From: Pseudobdellovibrio exovorus JSS
Lineage (GTDB): Bacteria; Bdellovibrionota; Bdellovibrionia; Bdellovibrionales; Bdellovibrionaceae
Reading direction: 5' to 3'
Length of the DNA stretch: 64,000 bases
Assembly (NCBI RefSeq): GCF_000348725.1
Contig: NC_020813.1
Span: 2,277,563-2,341,562 of the forward strand
Numbering within the stretch: the first letter of the stretch is position 1; each line of letters begins with the position of its first letter. The position numbers and the translations under genes are program-made. The notes under the pieces were generated by a model. That model ran no database searches. It was not told the DNA's origin and worked only from the letters and a program-made list of their open reading frames with translations. Positions 45,125 to 53,783 of this stretch are shown here, piece by piece.

Positions 45125-45140
45125 CCTTGCTCTTGCAAGG
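45125..45140 (+). promoter_or_regulatory. Hairpin enclosing the RAYT ribosome-binding site
   Basis: CCTTGC (45125-45130), TCTT loop, GCAAGG (45135-45140): a perfect 6-bp stem whose right arm is the AAGG Shine-Dalgarno of the transposase at 45150. An 8-base C run (45119-45126) precedes it. Folding would limit translation. Confidence 0.55.
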
Positions 45141-45149
45141 CTTTCTCGA

Positions 45150-45674
45150 ATGCACAGACACCTCTTTCGCACGGGACAAGAACTTTTTCATGTGTCACTT
45201 GAGTTTCATCCACAGCATGTGAACAAGAATACGGATTGGCTATTTCTGCAAAAAGAGATAGCCAAAACCGCACAGGCACGACACATAGAAGTGCAGGCGC
45301 TGATTATGATGAATACACACATTCATATTCTTATTTCCACCGCGGAAAAGCAGGAAAACTTTTTTTGCGAACATCTGCAAAAACAAATATCTCCTTCTGC
45401 AAAACTAGAGAACTTGGCCGAACCGATACTGAGCTTTGCACAGTACTTAAATACCTATAAATACATCTATCGCAATCCCGTTGAAGCCCATTTGTGTTTG
45501 CGCGTAGAAGACTATGTTTACTCGTCACTGTACCAACTGCTCGGAAAAACCATGCTGTACTATCCTTTAGTAGATCAATTAAATCTGATTCACCATCCAC
45601 AAAAAATTTTGCGCTGGTTAAATAATGTCGACCTAGAGCTTTTTCCAGACCGACATACCCCTACAACACATTGA
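45150..45674 (+). CDS. REP-associated tyrosine transposase (RAYT), Y1_Tnp family
   Basis: 174 residues from ATG 45150 with AAGG upstream. HUH-type motif NTHIHIL and the active-site Tyr in TYKYIYRNPVEA, which in RAYTs is YxHxNP-like. These proteins nick DNA at REP palindromes; they are domesticated relatives of IS200/IS605. No obvious REP family was seen around it. It sits between two toxin-antitoxin-like pairs. Confidence 0.75.
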   Translation: MHRHLFRTGQELFHVSLEFHPQHVNKNTDWLFLQKEIAKTAQARHIEVQALIMMNTHIHILISTAEKQENFFCEHLQKQISPSAKLENLAEPILSFAQYLNTYKYIYRNPVEAHLCLRVEDYVYSSLYQLLGKTMLYYPLVDQLNLIHHPQKILRWLNNVDLELFPDRHTPTTH

Positions 45675-45713
45675 AAACATTAAGGATTATGTCTATGATA
45701 AAAAATATCTTTT

Positions 45714-45736
45714 TATATGATAATATATATCATATA
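45714..45736. promoter_or_regulatory. Inverted repeat upstream of the RelE-like operon
   Basis: TATATGATA (45714-45722) and TATCATATA (45728-45736) are exact reverse complements with a 5-bp AT spacer. It is 18 bp before the toxin ATG, a common place for the operator bound by an antitoxin or toxin-antitoxin complex. Confidence 0.55.
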
Positions 45737-45753
45737 ATAAAAAGCAGGCACAA

Positions 45754-46023
45754 ATGACGTGGGTCGTTTATCTTCCAAAACGCCTTGTTAAGGAGATATC
45801 CAAGCTTCCACAAGAGATTCAACATCACCTTGAATCCTTGATTGATGATCTTGAAGTGGCAGGACCAACAAGAGGAGACTGGCCCAATTACTCCAAACTC
45901 AGCAATGGCCATCATCATTGTCATTTAAGCTACAGCCACGTTGCCGTTTGGTTCGTGACTGATAAAAAGATAAAACTGATTGAGGTCACATATGTCGGGA
46001 GCCGCAAAGATACGCCTTATTGA
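45754..46023 (+). CDS. RelE/ParE-superfamily toxin candidate
   Basis: 89 residues with the compact alpha/beta RelE pattern: an N-terminal helix with KRLVKEISKLPQEIQHHLE, then strands SNGHHHCHLSYSHVAVWFV and KKIKLIEVTYVGSRKDTPY. Proteins of this fold usually cut mRNA on the ribosome. The next gene is an XRE-type partner, so this forms a HigBA-like pair in toxin-first order. Catalytic residues cannot be fixed from the sequence alone. Confidence 0.8.
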   Translation: MTWVVYLPKRLVKEISKLPQEIQHHLESLIDDLEVAGPTRGDWPNYSKLSNGHHHCHLSYSHVAVWFVTDKKIKLIEVTYVGSRKDTPY

Positions 46024-46363
46024 AATTTCAATTAAAGACGGAGCCAAGAAAAAATTTTTTCTTGTACCCGAAGATAAGGCCGCCGCCATCGCAACTTTAC
46101 TAAAAGATATTCCGCGAAACGAGGACGATGCTGTACCAGCAAAAAATATTTTTCCCGACTTAGACGATGTAGAAAAACGCCCATTCATCACCTTTCGCGG
46201 AATCAGAGCTAAGACAGGGCTAACGCAACAGGAACTAGCAGGACGCCTTGGTATTTCTCAAACTGATGTATCAAAAATTGAAAATGGAAAACGCAATATC
46301 GGAAAAGCACTGGCGAAAAAAATAGAAAAAGAATTCAAAATCGACTACAGACGTTTTCTGTAG
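45992..46363 (+). CDS. XRE-family antitoxin/regulator
   Basis: 123 residues from ATG 45992 (GAGG upstream); it overlaps the toxin gene by 32 bp. The C-terminal half is a clear XRE helix-turn-helix: RAKTGLTQQELAGRLGISQTDV then SKIENGKRNIGKALAKKIEK (split here). Residues 1-60 would be the toxin-binding part. It should bind the palindrome at 45714 and neutralise the RelE-like toxin. Confidence 0.8.
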   Translation: MSGAAKIRLIEISIKDGAKKKFFLVPEDKAAAIATLLKDIPRNEDDAVPAKNIFPDLDDVEKRPFITFRGIRAKTGLTQQELAGRLGISQTDVSKIENGKRNIGKALAKKIEKEFKIDYRRFL

Positions 46364-46383
46364 AAGACCTAAAAAATAAAGGT

Positions 46384-46789
46384 GGCGGGGTCTTACGATA
46401 AGCCGGGTTCTGTTCCTCGCATTGGTTACCACGATCCCTCATGCGATTCGACGACCATTCCTCTAGGCCAACAGTTACCTGTTGGCTCGAGCGATCTGAC
46501 CCGGAAGCCTCGAACGAGCCGTTCTTTTCAACTCCTCAGCAAGCTGAGTGTTGGCGCTTCCCTATTTGATCTTGCTTCACACAGAGTTTGGCTGTTTTCA
46601 CTCCGGCAACTCCCTCAAGGTCTCCCGTTCCCAACCTCGAGATCATAGCTCCGGACATTCTTTCTGTTCCACTGTTCCTCGCCTTACGACGGAGGGGCGT
46701 TACCCCCTGTGTTGCTCTGCGAAGCCCGGACTTTCCTCTCCTGACAGAGCAGAACTCTATCAGCAGCGATCATCTGTAAGACCCCTGCC
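46384..46789 (-). ncRNA. rnpB: RNase P RNA
   Basis: About 406 nt on the minus strand. The closing P1 helix is perfect over 10 bp (GGGGTCTTAC with GTAAGACCCC, 46776-46785 and 46387-46396), and a bulged GGC/GCC extends it. Conserved landmarks of bacterial RNase P RNA are present: GAGGAAAGTCCGGGCT near the 5' end (CR I), AGAGGAATGGTCGTC-like region and ACAGAACCCGGCTTA near the 3' end. It matures tRNA 5' ends with RnpA. A T-rich stretch (about 46365-46380) follows as a terminator. Confidence 0.95.
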
Positions 46790-46793
46790 GAAT

Positions 46794-46822
46794 CTTGTAG
46801 CAAAAGCAGGTTTAAAATACAA
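46794..46822 (-). promoter_or_regulatory. Promoter of rnpB
   Basis: On the minus strand TTGTAT (46822-46817), 17-bp spacer, TACAAG (46799-46794), then GGCAGGGG at the RNA 5' end. Confidence 0.5.
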
Positions 46823-46926
46823 CTCCAGAGTTAAAGCTACTTGCTAAAATGCCCTCTGGGATTTAGAAGTATTCAGATAGCTTATTACGTCGTTTTTTTC
46901 ACACGTAGCTCATACAAGGAGACTTT

Positions 46927-47442
46927 ATGAAGTATTTCATCGCTTTGTTTGCATTTTTTCTAACTTTAGGTCTTACCACTCGCACTTTAGCTGCTGCTGG
47001 TCCCGCTGATGCTAGTTGCAAACCTGCAGAAGGTGAAGCGGCTTGTGCTGATGCTCATGGTGGACACGCTGGTCACGGCCATGGCGATTTGTCTGAGCGC
47101 ATGAATTCACTTTTCCCTGAAAAACAAAAAGATCCTGAAATGTCTAAAGTTCCTGCTGTTGTTGAACTGACGGCTCCAAAATTTTTATCACGCGTAGAGG
47201 GCCCAGCAGTTCTTGAATGGAAAGAAGCTATTGGCGCTAATGCTTACCACTTACAAGTAGCAACGGATCCTAACTTCAAATGGTTAGTGATCAACGATCA
47301 CTTTGTAAAAACCACTTCTTTTGAGTTCACTCAAGCTGAAGCTGGGAAAAAATATTTCTGGAGAGTTGCCGCTTACAACACGAACAATGAATCTACTTTT
47401 ACAAAATCATTGTTCAGCAGCTCTGCGTTCGTTGCCAAATAA
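46927..47442 (+). CDS. Secreted His-rich fibronectin III-like protein
   Basis: 171 residues with a signal peptide (1-22, ending TLAA). A Cys/His-rich N-terminal segment (SCKPAEGEAACADAHGGHAG and HGHGD) could bind metal. Residues about 76-170 form a beta-sandwich reminiscent of FN3 domains (VELTAPKFLSRVEGPAVLEW ... YFWRVAAYNTNNEST). Function unknown. Strong ribosome site AAGGAGA. It is followed after 13 bp by the nitroreductase. Confidence 0.65.
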   Translation: MKYFIALFAFFLTLGLTTRTLAAAGPADASCKPAEGEAACADAHGGHAGHGHGDLSERMNSLFPEKQKDPEMSKVPAVVELTAPKFLSRVEGPAVLEWKEAIGANAYHLQVATDPNFKWLVINDHFVKTTSFEFTQAEAGKKYFWRVAAYNTNNESTFTKSLFSSSAFVAK

Positions 47443-47455
47443 GGTTTTCTAACTG

Positions 47456-48109
47456 ATGTCACGAGTTGTTGATAACGAGATTCTTTATAAACAAATGCAA
47501 TGGCGCTATGCCTGCAAAAAATTTGATCCTACGAAAATTATTCGCGAAGCTGACTGGAATATCCTTGCAGAAACGCTTCGCTTATCTGCTTCTTCTTATG
47601 GCCTACAGCCTTGGAAGTTCATCGTAGTTCAAAATAAAGAATTACGCGAAAAATTAAAAACTCATTCGTGGGGACAAAGTCCTGTTACAGATGCATCCCA
47701 CTTCGTTGTTTTAACTTACAAAGAAAAAATGGATGCAGCACACATTGAAAAACTAGTCGAGCAAACAGCGAAAGTGCGTGAGCTTGATATCAACACTTTA
47801 GGTCGCTTTCGCGATGTGATGACGAAGGACCTTATTCATGGTCCGCTTTCACAAACCATCGATCAATGGGCACAAAGACAAACTTACATTGCGATGGGAT
47901 CTTTCTTAACAACTGCCGCTCTGATGGAGATCGACACACTTCCAATGGAAGGTCTTGATCCAGACGCCTATGACCGCACCCTTGAATTGGGGGGAACTGG
48001 CTACAAAACTATCAGCGCCATCGCGTGCGGATATCGCGCAACTGATGACAAATATCAGCATGCAAAAAAAGTTCGCTTCGATTTAAGCGATGTTGTGACC
48101 TATAAATAA
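47456..48109 (+). CDS. Nitroreductase-family NAD(P)H flavoenzyme
   Basis: 217 residues of the FMN nitroreductase fold: QMQWRYACKKFDPTKII (N-terminal FMN-binding), LRLSASSYGLQPWKFIVV and the C-terminal GYRATDDKY (typical 'GxP/GYxA' nitroreductase end). Such enzymes reduce nitro compounds, quinones or flavin. Physiological substrate unknown. Next to the secreted His-rich protein. Confidence 0.85.
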   Translation: MSRVVDNEILYKQMQWRYACKKFDPTKIIREADWNILAETLRLSASSYGLQPWKFIVVQNKELREKLKTHSWGQSPVTDASHFVVLTYKEKMDAAHIEKLVEQTAKVRELDINTLGRFRDVMTKDLIHGPLSQTIDQWAQRQTYIAMGSFLTTAALMEIDTLPMEGLDPDAYDRTLELGGTGYKTISAIACGYRATDDKYQHAKKVRFDLSDVVTYK

Positions 48110-48149
48110 ATTTACGTTAAATCTAGACCTTTGTCGGATCTAAGATCCA

Positions 48150-48177
48150 TTGAACTCTTTCGTGAAAACCATAGAAT
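48150..48177 (+). promoter_or_regulatory. Promoter of the DUF3015 gene
   Basis: TTGAAC (48150-48155), 16-bp spacer, TAGAAT (48172-48177), 55 bp before the ATG. Confidence 0.5.
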
Positions 48178-48231
48178 AATTTGAAATCAATCTGCATGGA
48201 GCAGATGAAAAATAGAACGAAGGAGTTCAAC

Positions 48232-48690
48232 ATGTTAAAAGCATTATTAATCACATTGTTAGCTGGATCTGTATCTTACGCAGGTGACGCTGGTTGCGGT
48301 CTTGGCGGACAAGTTATCAAATCAAACACTAAATTAGCTCAATTAGGCGCTACTTTCTTGAATGGTTTGTCTGCTAACCAAACTTTCGGTATCTCTTCTG
48401 GTACTTCTGGTTGCACAGCTAGCGGTTTAGTTCAAAACGAAAAACAAATCCAATATTTCGTAGAAGTTAACCAAGCTGACTTAACTCGTGAAATGGCTCA
48501 AGGTCATGGCGCGAAAATGTCTACTTTAGCTGCTTTAAACGGTTGCGCTACTGAGCAACAAGTTGCTGCTTTCAACGCAAAAGCTCAAGCTTCTTTCAAA
48601 ACAATCGTACCTTCAGCTCAAACAACTGCTGTTGACTTTGTTAACAACATGAAGTCATCTGCTATTGCTGATGTTTGCCAAGGTTCTTAA
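48232..48690 (+). CDS. Secreted DUF3015 protein
   Basis: 152 residues from ATG 48232, chosen for the AAGGAGTT ribosome site and because it begins the signal peptide (1-17, ending SYA). DUF3015 pattern: GDAGCGLGGQVIKSNTKLAQ, two SSGTSGCTASGL-type segments, and two more Cys. Disulfides likely. Very regular codon use suggests good expression. Role unknown in the family; other members are envelope proteins. Its mRNA ends at a strong hairpin inside the next gene. Confidence 0.8.
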   Translation: MLKALLITLLAGSVSYAGDAGCGLGGQVIKSNTKLAQLGATFLNGLSANQTFGISSGTSGCTASGLVQNEKQIQYFVEVNQADLTREMAQGHGAKMSTLAALNGCATEQQVAAFNAKAQASFKTIVPSAQTTAVDFVNNMKSSAIADVCQGS

Positions 48691-50524
48691 TTATCTAGTT
48701 TTAATAACTCTGATATTAATAGTAAAAGCCCCACTAGCTTGGGGCTTTTCTATTTCTAGAACGGACGACTATGTCCGCCAAGTTCAGGCCCAACAACTCT
48801 GGAAAGATCCAAAATGGATTAAACTTGGGCACTATGAAAAAAATCTCTTTGGTTACTCTTCAGCTTTTCGCGGTGGACTCTTCCTACACCCCGAAGGATT
48901 CGCCTCCCCAGAAAATGAACTCATCACCACTGTTAAAACTATTTTTTCGGACGCATCGCAAGGGCATCTCGATTTTTACAAACGCCATCCACAGTGTCAG
49001 TTCTTAGCCCGTCGCAAATGGCTCCTGAGTAAAATACAAATTCACCCTGATGACATCTTACCTTGTGAAGAGCGAGTTCAGTGGAAGAAAGAATTGGGAG
49101 CCACTTCAGTTTCTGTTATCTTCGCTTCTGCCGATTTAGGTAATCCGGCCTCTAGCTTTGGCCACACATTTCTTAAACTCATCAATCCTGAAAATGCCGG
49201 TAACAAAGACTTAATCGATTACGGCGTGAACTATGCCGCTGAAGCCGATGAAAGCGATGGACTCTTCTATGCTATCCTTGGATTATTCGGTGGCTATCGT
49301 GGTATCTACACTATGTTGCCTTACCATCAGAAAATTCGTGAGTATCTTAACTTAGAAGGCCGTGACATCACCGAGTACCATCTGAATTTTACACCTGAAG
49401 AAGTGGATGAAATGATCGACCACTTAATCGAGATGGAATACTCAAGCGCCCCCTATTACTTTCTAAGTGATAATTGCTCTTATCAGATTCTTTATCTTTT
49501 AGATGTTATTCGCCCTGAGTTAGATTTAAGTTCTCAGTTCAATGCATGGGTGATTCCTTCAGATACAATCAAAGCGATCACTCGTCATGACGGTAACCTT
49601 GTTGTTAATCGCGTTTACAAACAATCTTTAAATAGCCAGTACTTAGATGATTACTCTAGTTTGAATATCACGCAACGACACGCTTTGGATGAAGCTGTGA
49701 GCGATCTTAAAATTTCAGATAACTTCAAGCTGACCACAAAAGAAAAAGCCGAAGTCTATGAAACGGGAATGAAATACTTTGCCGTCGAAGCTTATCGCAC
49801 GGGACGCAATACTGAAAATGAGCGCTACACTCTATCAACGGCGCGAGCTGATTTAGGCCCTATCACACAGCCTCGCCAAGAAAAACCTCAACTGTATGCC
49901 GAAACCAGCCATGATTCTTCTGCTGCGTACTTAGGTTTGGGGAACTTGAACAATCAAAGTTATTCTCTTTTAAAATTAAGAATGTCTTATCATGATCTAG
50001 AACAACCTGATGTCGGCATCGTTCCTTTTAGTTTAGTTCAAGCTGGCGTCATGGAGTTTCGCTATTTCGACGAAATCAAAAAACTCAGTCTACACCGCTT
50101 TACCGTGATGAATTTAATTAATACAGTTCCTATTACTCAATTAGATAAAAACATCTCGTGGAAAGCTCGCATTGAAGTCCTTGATCAATTTAGACCCGAC
50201 ATAGAATACGCCATCGGACAAAGTTATGAATTGGACCTTCTAGGCAGCAGCCGTATTTCCTACTTCCTGATTGGCCGTTACTTAAAAGAGTTAGAAGAGC
50301 AACATCGTGGACAAGTAGGCCCAGAAATTTTATTTATAACAAAACCGACTCCGAAACTGGGCGTCTCATTTGCTTTAGCCTATTTAGCACAAAATGAAAA
50401 AGCTCCATACCTGCGATTTCAAAGTCGCCTGAACTATCAAATCGCACCGAACTACGATATTCAGCTTTATGCAGATGACTTAAAAGACTATCAATTTTCA
50501 TTTGTGAAAAATTTTATTTTCTAA
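48671..50524 (+). CDS. DUF4105 (Lnb N-terminal periplasmic) protein
   Basis: 617 residues from ATG 48671 (a TTG at 48665 adds two residues); the start overlaps DUF3015 by 20 bp with no good ribosome site, implying coupling. Signal peptide about 1-27 (LVLITLILIVKAPLAWGFS). The DUF4105 domain covers about 130-280: FASADLGNPASSFGHTFLKL, and YYFLSDNCSYQILYLLD with conserved His, Asn, Cys and Tyr. The C-terminal 300 residues are strand-rich and may form a beta-barrel-like domain. Envelope protein of unknown role. Confidence 0.8.
   Translation: MFAKVLNYLVLITLILIVKAPLAWGFSISRTDDYVRQVQAQQLWKDPKWIKLGHYEKNLFGYSSAFRGGLFLHPEGFASPENELITTVKTIFSDASQGHLDFYKRHPQCQFLARRKWLLSKIQIHPDDILPCEERVQWKKELGATSVSVIFASADLGNPASSFGHTFLKLINPENAGNKDLIDYGVNYAAEADESDGLFYAILGLFGGYRGIYTMLPYHQKIREYLNLEGRDITEYHLNFTPEEVDEMIDHLIEMEYSSAPYYFLSDNCSYQILYLLDVIRPELDLSSQFNAWVIPSDTIKAITRHDGNLVVNRVYKQSLNSQYLDDYSSLNITQRHALDEAVSDLKISDNFKLTTKEKAEVYETGMKYFAVEAYRTGRNTENERYTLSTARADLGPITQPRQEKPQLYAETSHDSSAAYLGLGNLNNQSYSLLKLRMSYHDLEQPDVGIVPFSLVQAGVMEFRYFDEIKKLSLHRFTVMNLINTVPITQLDKNISWKARIEVLDQFRPDIEYAIGQSYELDLLGSSRISYFLIGRYLKELEEQHRGQVGPEILFITKPTPKLGVSFALAYLAQNEKAPYLRFQSRLNYQIAPNYDIQLYADDLKDYQFSFVKNFIF
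48723..48755 (+). terminator. Terminator-like hairpin inside the signal-peptide codons
   Basis: AAAAGCCCCA (48724-48733) pairs with TGGGGCTTTT (48740-48749) around a 6-nt loop, then CTATTTC. It stands where a DUF3015 terminator is expected but lies 53 bases inside the DUF4105 gene, coding for KAPLAWGF. Confidence 0.75.
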
Positions 50525-51420
50525 AGACCTAGCTCTTTTCGAATCCACTGGATGTGTTCACCCACATGACTGTAAAAAGAAATTCCCTGATTGCAATTCC
50601 CGTATTGATCGGCTTGCACACGGCTTAAGACTCCCACTTGGATATAACGGCCATCCTTGTGCTGAATGTACGCAGGGCCACCCGAGTCGCCAACACAGAC
50701 ACCTTTTAACCCTGTCGCCTTATCGACCACGCGTAATTCCTTTTTTGAAAAATCCACGCGATCTATCACAACGGAATCCACATGACGTAGCAGCAGACGT
50801 TCCGTCAATGCGGACTCTTGCGTGTTCTGATGACGACTCAGTCCAAAGCCCGCGAGCACAACAGATTGACCACGAAGACGACTGGCTTGACGTGCTGTTG
50901 GTAAACCTGAAGTCTGAAAATCAGCTGGAGCTTTTCTATCCAGAAACACAAGAGCGATATCATTCCCTTGAACAACCCCTGAACCTTTCCAACGCGGATT
51001 GATTTTAATCGCGTGAGCGCGAACAATCTGGGATTCACTACGAGTAGACTCATCGGTTGCATTTAGAAAATCGCTTGAAGGCTGTATTTCATTCGCAAAA
51101 TAAATATCAGCAAAATTAAAATCCTCTTGTTCCACACAGTGAGCGGCTGTCAGCACCACATCACGGGTAATCAGAGTTCCTGTACAGACTTGCGTTCGTC
51201 CTTGCCCGTAGGATGTCAGCAGTCCCACTATGCCGTTACTTTTCTGAAAGTCTTCTGGTGCTTCTTTTCCACCGATGACATTTGTCGCAAGCAAGTTTTG
51301 TAAAGAAGGTTCGTATGAAGACTCCGGCGAAACGCCTCCGCAGGCTGCCAGAACTGTAAGGCAACACCCCAGAATAAGAGGAAACATATATCTAGACGGT
51401 GCCAGCACGGCTTTCATCAT
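50521..51420 (-). CDS. Trypsin-like serine protease lipoprotein
   Basis: 299 residues, S1 family. Lipoprotein signal with LAAC lipobox (Cys about 26). Triad: His in TAAHCVEQ, Asp in GNDIALVFL, Ser in CVGDSGGPAY. Four more Cys could be disulfides. Extracellular or outer-membrane anchored. Prey-directed secretion is suggested by the lifestyle, not by sequence. Its end overlaps the DUF4105 gene stop by 4 bp. Confidence 0.88.
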   Translation of the reverse strand: MMKAVLAPSRYMFPLILGCCLTVLAACGGVSPESSYEPSLQNLLATNVIGGKEAPEDFQKSNGIVGLLTSYGQGRTQVCTGTLITRDVVLTAAHCVEQEDFNFADIYFANEIQPSSDFLNATDESTRSESQIVRAHAIKINPRWKGSGVVQGNDIALVFLDRKAPADFQTSGLPTARQASRLRGQSVVLAGFGLSRHQNTQESALTERLLLRHVDSVVIDRVDFSKKELRVVDKATGLKGVCVGDSGGPAYIQHKDGRYIQVGVLSRVQADQYGNCNQGISFYSHVGEHIQWIRKELGL

Positions 51421-51685
51421 ATCCCTTTTGCTACAGACTTACGAATCTCTATCAAAACAAAAGAAAACTACTCGAAACTCAGGTGAAACGCGAACAACTT
51501 CGATGCGATCACTTTCTATCTAGAATTTCTTGAAAAAAGAATAGGGAGCCAACACGTAAATCGTCTAAAGATTTTACACTTTTCCACAGGGCAGATGTTG
51601 ATAACTCTGCCGCTCTGCAATCATTTTTATTTTATGAAAAATAATATTTGTATAATTCATAATTAACATTTATCTATGATTGTAA
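51421..51685. other. Divergent promoter region, AT-rich
   Basis: 265 bases between the protease and LysR genes. It contains GCAATCAT (51617-51624) and ATGATTGT (51676-51683), an inverted pair that spans the region near the LysR start, plus a long AT-rich stretch. Candidate regulator site; no promoter hexamers can be fixed. Confidence 0.4.
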
Positions 51686-52549
51686 ATGAGTTTACTCAGC
51701 CCCCCCCTTGAAGCATTTTGGGCTGTTGTTCGTAAGGGAACAGTCCAAGATGCATCGTATATTCTAGGAATCACTCAAACCGGAGTGACTCAAAGAATTC
51801 GGTCTCTTGAGAAGCAGTTGCAAACAACGCTTTTCATCAGATCAAGAAAAGGCATGAAGCTCACAAACGAAGGAGAAGCTCTTCTTCAGTTTGTAAAAGG
51901 TTCTTTGGAAATTGAGGGAATGGCCCTGTCTAAGATTCAAAAGGCAGCCAAGGATAGCATCACAGAAGTTTACATCTCGGGACCACCAAGTATATTGCGA
52001 TCCAGGGTCATTCCTAATTTATTGCCACTGAAAAGCCGATTTCCGCTGCTGCGATTTCGTTTTAACTTGTCGGATACAACTGACAATGTTGAAAGCTTGA
52101 AGTCAGGCCAATGTGATTTCGCTGTGCTTGAACCCCATCAAGTCACTCGCGAAATGGACTCTAAAATTCTTAAAGCCGAGAGATATTGTCTCTATGGCCC
52201 GGCCTCATGGAAGAGGCGCTTACTTCCAGACATCTTAAAAACTGAACCGATTATCGCCCATCATTCATCTGATTTGATGACGTATAATTTGCTCAGCAAA
52301 TATAAATTGAAGTCAGTGACACAAAGTGAGCGCCATTACGCAAATAGCACGGATGCCATCAGACTGATGATCAGTCGCGGTCTTGGTTATGCGGCCCTAA
52401 GTGAAGACTATGCCGCAGATTTTGTAAAGTCTGGTGATCTGATTAAACTCAGTAGCCAACACGTCTATGATTTAAAACTATCACTGTGCTGGTATCCACG
52501 CGTGAATAGACCAGACTATATTCAGGCTATCCTCAAATCCCTTGCGTAA
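51686..52549 (+). CDS. LysR-family transcriptional regulator
   Basis: 287 residues. N-terminal LysR helix-turn-helix: FWAVVRKGTVQDASYILGIT then QTGVTQRIRSLEKQLQTTLF; C-terminal substrate-binding domain (about 90-287) with Rossmann-like strands. The target is unknown; divergence from the serine protease gene suggests it may control that gene. An 8-base C run lies in codons 5-8. No clear ribosome site. Confidence 0.85.
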   Translation: MSLLSPPLEAFWAVVRKGTVQDASYILGITQTGVTQRIRSLEKQLQTTLFIRSRKGMKLTNEGEALLQFVKGSLEIEGMALSKIQKAAKDSITEVYISGPPSILRSRVIPNLLPLKSRFPLLRFRFNLSDTTDNVESLKSGQCDFAVLEPHQVTREMDSKILKAERYCLYGPASWKRRLLPDILKTEPIIAHHSSDLMTYNLLSKYKLKSVTQSERHYANSTDAIRLMISRGLGYAALSEDYAADFVKSGDLIKLSSQHVYDLKLSLCWYPRVNRPDYIQAILKSLA

Positions 52550-52560
52550 ATTAGAAAATT

Positions 52561-53700
52561 CTATTCGGCAGTTTTCAACATATCCAAAAGAAAAGCGGCT
52601 CCCCAACTGAAAGGGGCTTCAGATTTGTAAAGCCAGCTTTCAAAATGAGGATGTTCGTCGGAATTGTGATAAATTTCATAAACTGTTTGATCGCGTTTAA
52701 TTATTTTTTCAAAATTAATACGGATTTTTTCGAACATCTCTGTGTCCTGTTGCTTAAATGCGATTTTTCCACTGTAGGCCATTAGCCATGACCAGAATAA
52801 GTTGCCATGGTACTCGCGTAGCCCCACAACCTTTACCTGAATGTACATATCATCGTCGGTGTAAGACGGATAGGTAGCAAAGCCCGGCACATTGTATTTG
52901 CTAAAAAGCTCATGTTTCCGAAGATTCTGATAGAGCTCTTTCGAATCTTTTAATAGTCCATAGTCGATAGCCCACAGATTTCCCTCTAAAGAAATATTCT
53001 CTCGTCCCGCAATACTGCGAAAAAGACCTGTCTTTTCGTCGTAGAACTCTTGGCGAATGCGTTCGCCTAGCTGCTGTAACTCGGACTCATTTAAAAAGCC
53101 GTAGTCGCGGGCCGCATGGTAGTACAGCAGATTCGTGAAGAAGATAATACCTTTGCGTTTAGCACTGTCCTGCCAGTCAGCGTGTTCGCCTTGCTGAATC
53201 AGTCCATTCACCATTTTAGTTTTGTAAAAGTTAAAAATAGCACGGAAGTCTTCATGGTGTTTTTGCAACCAAGCCTGATCCCCTGTCGCATCCGCATAAA
53301 CACGAGCCGCATACAACACCAACACATTCGAATCCGCGACCTCAAACTGGCCATTGACTAAATAAAATGGCGAAATGGTCTCTTTCATTTTTAAAGATTT
53401 TCTAGATAGCCCTAGAGCTTTAAAAATACAGGCGATAACCACACGATGCACAGGGTTCATCGAATCCACATACAGCGGGACCAGATCATCATGACGGCGA
53501 TTTTTCAAAAGATACTCAATATGACTTCGAATCACATCAGTACGTCCAATGGCCGCTAATCCGCGTGCGGACAAACAGAAATCCCGCGTCCAAAAAGTTT
53601 TGAACTGATGAGCACCTGCGGTTAAAAACGTACCCGCTTGCAAAGGAATAATATTGTGTTCAAGGGACTTTTTTGCGATCTCAAAGATGTGGTTTGGCAT
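52561..53700 (-). CDS. (Alpha/alpha)6 glycosidase-like protein
   Basis: 379 residues, helical throughout. Segments such as FKTFWTRDFCLSARGLAAIG, GEHADWQDSAKRK and the closing SEAPFSWGAAFLLDML resemble the six-hairpin barrel of amylo-alpha-1,6-glucosidase/GH15-GH100-type proteins; Asp and Glu in the middle segment are possible acid/base residues. No signal peptide, so cytoplasmic. It may handle glycogen or trehalose-type sugars. Family fit is suggestive, not certain. Confidence 0.65.
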   Translation of the reverse strand: MPNHIFEIAKKSLEHNIIPLQAGTFLTAGAHQFKTFWTRDFCLSARGLAAIGRTDVIRSHIEYLLKNRRHDDLVPLYVDSMNPVHRVVIACIFKALGLSRKSLKMKETISPFYLVNGQFEVADSNVLVLYAARVYADATGDQAWLQKHHEDFRAIFNFYKTKMVNGLIQQGEHADWQDSAKRKGIIFFTNLLYYHAARDYGFLNESELQQLGERIRQEFYDEKTGLFRSIAGRENISLEGNLWAIDYGLLKDSKELYQNLRKHELFSKYNVPGFATYPSYTDDDMYIQVKVVGLREYHGNLFWSWLMAYSGKIAFKQQDTEMFEKIRINFEKIIKRDQTVYEIYHNSDEHPHFESWLYKSEAPFSWGAAFLLDMLKTAE

Positions 53701-53783
53701 ACCAGACCTATCGGCTCTGGTCTTTCATTTATTTACTCTATTCAGGAGTCCACTTTTCACTTTGACCATGCTACTGTCACAAA

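Noticed and set aside
46382..46847. Three overlapping plus-strand open frames of 63-99 residues
   Set aside because: They run antisense through rnpB; stop-poor GC composition of the RNA explains them.
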